Assembly: GCF_002433005.1 (NCBI RefSeq)
Contig: NZ_DJHF01000010.1
Location: forward strand, 29,000-46,226
Source of the DNA: Acetomicrobium sp. UBA5826
GTDB lineage: Bacteria > Synergistota > Synergistia > Synergistales > Acetomicrobiaceae
Length of the DNA stretch: 17,227 nucleotides
Direction: 5' to 3'
The position numbers and the translations under genes are program-made. Numbering within the stretch: position 1 is the first letter of the stretch; every line of letters begins with the position of its first letter. Under the pieces are notes generated by a model. It worked only from the letters and a program-made list of their open reading frames with translations, had not been told where the DNA came from and made no database searches. Of the stretch, positions 14,949 to 17,227 are shown piece by piece.

Positions 14949-16181
14949 TTAATCTCTAAGCAAAGGCATGGACATGCATCTAGGTCCGCCTCGCCCGCGC
15001 CCAAGCTCTGCCCCTTTAATCTCATACACCTTTATCCCATTGGCTCTAAGCTCTTGGTTTGTGACCGTATTTCGCCTGTATGTCACTACCACTCCCGGCG
15101 CTATGGCAAAGGTGTTTGTGCCATCGTTCCATTGTTCTCTTGCGGCAGCAATGGCATCACCGCCACCGGTTTGAACAAAGTTGATCGTATCCAGTTGCAG
15201 GTTGCGTTTCATGGTCTCTAAAAGATCTTCAGATTCAGTCAAATCTACTACCTTTCCATTTTCGTCATAGGATATTTCCCAGACTCGCACTCTGTCCCTA
15301 ATGCCCGGATATATCACAAAACAGTTTCTATCCACCATTGTGAACACTGTATCCAAATGCATATAGACTCGAACCTTGGGAATGTCAACAGCCAAGACTT
15401 TCTTTATGCCCAACTCCTTTGCAAGCTTACGCCCCACTACCTGTATTGCTCCGGGGGTTGTTCTCTGGCTTATCCCAATGGCTATGACCTCGTCAGATAA
15501 AACCAATATGTCTCCGCCTTCTATGAAATAGGGGTGTACATTGGTCGTTTCCTCTCCATAAATTATCTTCAAACCCGAAAAATAGGGATGGTGATTGAAT
15601 ATGTACTTTGCATATAAAGGCTCTTTCCTTCTAGCTTCGAAACGCATGACGCTTATAACGACTCCGTCCTTTATGAAAGAGAAGGGGTCGCGCTGGAAAA
15701 GGACATTCGGAAGGGGTTTGATCAGAAAATCAGCCTCTTCCGCCGTCAATAAGCAGAGGCTTTTTACGTTGCCTACGAGATCTTTGGCCTCGGAAACGGT
15801 CAAGCCGGCAATGAGTACTTCGGAAAGATCGGCTGGAGGCATCTCAAACAAAGCCTTGACAAGAGATTCCTTCAAATGATGATCCAAGGCCTCCAAAGCT
15901 AGCACCTCATCGAGCAGACACTTGCGAATTTCGTCTTCTTTCAATATATGAGCTAAGCAATTACGAAAATAAACTACCTCAATGCCGTTGTCCCGTAGCA
16001 GATCAGCGAAGGCATCGTGCTCCTTTTGGGCTTCTTCCACCCAAAGGATATCGTCAAAGAGCAATTCGTCCTTGTTATCGATGGTCAAGCGGGACAACTC
16101 CAAGCCGGGCCTGTGAAGAAGCACCCTTCTAAGCTTTCCAATTTCCGAGCCGACATACAATTTTCTGCCGCCGTCATCCAC
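14949..16181 (-). CDS. arcA: Arginine deiminase
   Basis: Hydrolyses L-arginine to citrulline and ammonia, the first step of energy-yielding arginine fermentation; cytoplasmic. Numbered from GTG at 16181 (410 residues), SEIGKLRRVLLHRPG opens the protein. FIEGGDILVL and HLDTVFTMVD carry catalytic acidic and His residues, and Cys402 in GPRCMSMP is the nucleophile. I chose this GTG because GGTGGTGAGAG lies just upstream and known deiminases begin about ten residues before SEIGKL. Longer in-frame options begin at TTG 16217 without a ribosome-binding site. The gene precedes argF by 22 bases. The 145 bases upstream are AT-rich; I see no convincing promoter, only one half of an ARG-box-like sequence (ATTCA with flanking A/T at 16240-16248). 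Confidence 0.96.
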   Translation of the reverse strand: MDDGGRKLYVGSEIGKLRRVLLHRPGLELSRLTIDNKDELLFDDILWVEEAQKEHDAFADLLRDNGIEVVYFRNCLAHILKEDEIRKCLLDEVLALEALDHHLKESLVKALFEMPPADLSEVLIAGLTVSEAKDLVGNVKSLCLLTAEEADFLIKPLPNVLFQRDPFSFIKDGVVISVMRFEARRKEPLYAKYIFNHHPYFSGLKIIYGEETTNVHPYFIEGGDILVLSDEVIAIGISQRTTPGAIQVVGRKLAKELGIKKVLAVDIPKVRVYMHLDTVFTMVDRNCFVIYPGIRDRVRVWEISYDENGKVVDLTESEDLLETMKRNLQLDTINFVQTGGGDAIAAAREQWNDGTNTFAIAPGVVVTYRRNTVTNQELRANGIKVYEIKGAELGRGRGGPRCMSMPLLRD

Positions 16182-16254
16182 TTCTCTCACCACCGTCGGA
16201 TGAAATATAATAAACAAACTTACATCAAAAGTTTATCATATTTATTCAAAGCTT

Positions 16255-16293
16255 AAAAGGGCGCTTCCGTTAAATCAATATGACAAAGCCCTC
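16255..16293 (-). terminator. Weak candidate terminator after speD
   Basis: On the minus strand AGGGC pairs with GCCCT about 25 bases later, followed by TTTT, inside the 145-base speD-arcA gap. The stem is short and the loop long, so this may be partial attenuation or chance. If real it would separate speB-speD from arcA-argF. Confidence 0.22.
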
Positions 16294-16326
16294 ACCGTCT
16301 ATGTCCTTCTTATCCGGACTGTTATT

Positions 16327-16746
16327 TCACTCGCCGCTAACGGCCTCTTTTGCTGAATCAATCGATACGCAATTTTTATTATCAGAGGCTAGGAGATTAC
16401 CTCTCTTTATCTCCATTGTCGTGATCTTCTTCGGTTTAAAATGATTGGACAAATATTCGAACGCTCTCCAGGGATCCGCCTTATCACCGCAAGTGAAGAG
16501 GTCAATGGCAGCGTAACCAAACTCCGGCCAGGTATGAATGGCCAGGTGCGATTCCGAAATCACCACAACACCGCTAACACCGTAAGGTTCGAATTTCCTG
16601 AATGCCACATCCACTACAGTGGCACCGGTACGTTCTGCTGCTTTGATCATGGCATTTTGAATTCCCCTCATATCGTCGAGCACATCGTACTCGCAATCGT
16701 AAGCTTCCATCAAAATATGTCTTCCAAGCGCTTGATTATTGGTCAA
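16327..16746 (-). CDS. speD: S-adenosylmethionine decarboxylase proenzyme, bacterial SpeD type
   Basis: Makes decarboxylated AdoMet, the aminopropyl donor for spermidine. It self-cleaves into two chains with a pyruvoyl group at the new N-terminus. In VVVISESHLAIHTWPE the Glu65-Ser66 bond is the cleavage site; His71 and Cys86 (in LFTCGD) are the processing and catalytic residues, with the same relative spacing as the Thermotoga enzyme (S63, H68, C83). Numbering is from TTG at 16746 (139 residues), chosen because GGGAGGTGA lies at proper distance; an in-frame GTG at 16755 is part of that ribosome-binding site. Start and end give a normal small class 1b form. It overlaps the speB 3' end by 11 bases, so translation is probably coupled. 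Confidence 0.94.
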   Translation of the reverse strand: MTNNQALGRHILMEAYDCEYDVLDDMRGIQNAMIKAAERTGATVVDVAFRKFEPYGVSGVVVISESHLAIHTWPEFGYAAIDLFTCGDKADPWRAFEYLSNHFKPKKITTMEIKRGNLLASDNKNCVSIDSAKEAVSGE

Positions 16747-17227
16747 CGCTGTCACCTCCCAACGTGATTAAAACCTCGCGTACAATTTTTGCCCCCAATA
16801 AAGACGTTATATTATTCACGTCATTTGGGGGAGAAATCTCTACCAGGTCAAAGCCTACTACGTTCAATCCCTTGATATCCCTAAGTACGTCGAAAAGATC
16901 TGAAACGCCTATGCCGTTCGGTTCAGGAGTGCCGGTTCCGGGAGCTACAGAAGGGTCTAGTACGTCTATGTCCAGGCTTACATATACGGGGCTATCGCCA
17001 ATTTCGTCTATCACCTTCCTCAAAGGCTCAGACAGCTGCATCAAATGAAGATCAGTGTTTCTTTTCCCCCATTCGATTTCTTCCTTAGAACCAGAACGTA
17101 TCGCAAATTGGTGCAACCTTTTTGCCTTGGCCAAACATTCGGCTACCCTTCGCATGACAGTAGCATGGCTGTATCTGCTTCCTAAATAAAAATCGCGCAG
17201 ATCGGCATGGGCATCGAAATGAAGGAC
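16736..17227 (-). CDS. speB: Agmatinase-family ureohydrolase, 5' end cut by the window edge
   Basis: Manganese-dependent hydrolase that releases urea from agmatine to give putrescine, or from N1-aminopropylagmatine to give spermidine as in some thermophiles. The visible 163 residues include FDAHADLRD right at the edge and SLDIDVLDPSVAPGTGTPEP, the two metal-binding Asp/His clusters of the arginase/agmatinase family, and a C-terminal FDLVEISPPND. The family is about 300 residues, so roughly the first 120-140 are missing. Operon context with speD favours a polyamine role over formimidoylglutamase or arginase, but the substrate is inferred. The stop is TAA at 16736, overlapping the start of speD. 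Confidence 0.92.
   Translation of the reverse strand, partial: VLHFDAHADLRDFYLGSRYSHATVMRRVAECLAKAKRLHQFAIRSGSKEEIEWGKRNTDLHLMQLSEPLRKVIDEIGDSPVYVSLDIDVLDPSVAPGTGTPEPNGIGVSDLFDVLRDIKGLNVVGFDLVEISPPNDVNNITSLLGAKIVREVLITLGGDSVDQ

Noticed and set aside
16182..16217. An upstream TTG start for arcA
   Set aside because: It adds 12 residues not typical of arginine deiminases and lacks a ribosome-binding site; the GTG at 16181 fits better.
1..17227. tRNA genes, CRISPR arrays, insertion sequences, long repeats, riboswitches
   Set aside because: Reading through the gaps, I saw no direct repeat arrays, transposase genes, tRNA-like cloverleaf sequence or recognisable riboswitch; nearly all sequence is occupied by conserved genes.

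Overview
The window reads as an ordinary bacterial chromosome segment that is densely coded, with no gene-free stretch longer than about 150 bases. I see no tRNA, rRNA, insertion sequence, prophage or CRISPR array. The gene content suggests an anaerobic, amino-acid-fermenting bacterium: histidine ammonia-lyase with glutamate formiminotransferase, arginine deiminase with ornithine carbamoyltransferase, polyamine genes, NikR, and an AMMECR1/Memo/radical-SAM trio often found in anaerobes and thermophiles. The order yebC-ruvC-ruvA-ruvB-DUF2905-spoIID-queA is typical of Firmicutes-like and related lineages. Taken together I would guess Synergistota (Acetomicrobium/Anaerobaculum-like), but this is inference and no phylogenetic marker in the window proves it.

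Region 1 (1-11150, all minus strand) is a co-directional run of 13 genes. In transcription order it is nadE, yebC, ruvC, ruvA, ruvB, DUF2905, spoIID-like, queA, amrB, amrA, amrS, hutH, ftcD (ftcD runs off the left edge). Gaps are short and several junctions overlap or nearly touch (amrB/amrA, amrA/amrS, yebC/ruvC). A plausible sigma-70 promoter precedes nadE and supports a GTG start at 11099. The run combines NAD synthesis, Holliday-junction processing, translation support, cell-wall remodelling, queuosine synthesis, the uncharacterised Amr trio and histidine breakdown.

Region 2 (11223-13913) holds a divergently transcribed radical SAM protein with a C-terminal helix-hairpin-helix. It is followed by a small unrecognised minus-strand protein, possibly a degenerate nitrilase-fold protein, that is divergent from a complete nickel regulator, nikR. 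A perfect 16-bp-arm bidirectional terminator (13935-13969) closes nikR and the next operon.

Region 3 (13982-17227, minus strand) is an arginine/polyamine block. In transcription order it is speB (5' end beyond the right edge), speD, arcA, argF. It places agmatine hydrolysis and decarboxylated-SAM supply next to arginine deimination and citrulline/ornithine interconversion.

The most notable details are these: queA appears to have no AUG, GUG or UUG start for its conserved N-terminus, and AUA is the best candidate; the Amr trio lies directly behind queA; the radical SAM protein has an unusual CX6CX2C cluster motif; and the nitrilase-like protein beside nikR has serine where the catalytic cysteine would be. 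I did not find a clearly new multi-gene system beyond the Amr trio, which is a known but poorly understood conserved set.
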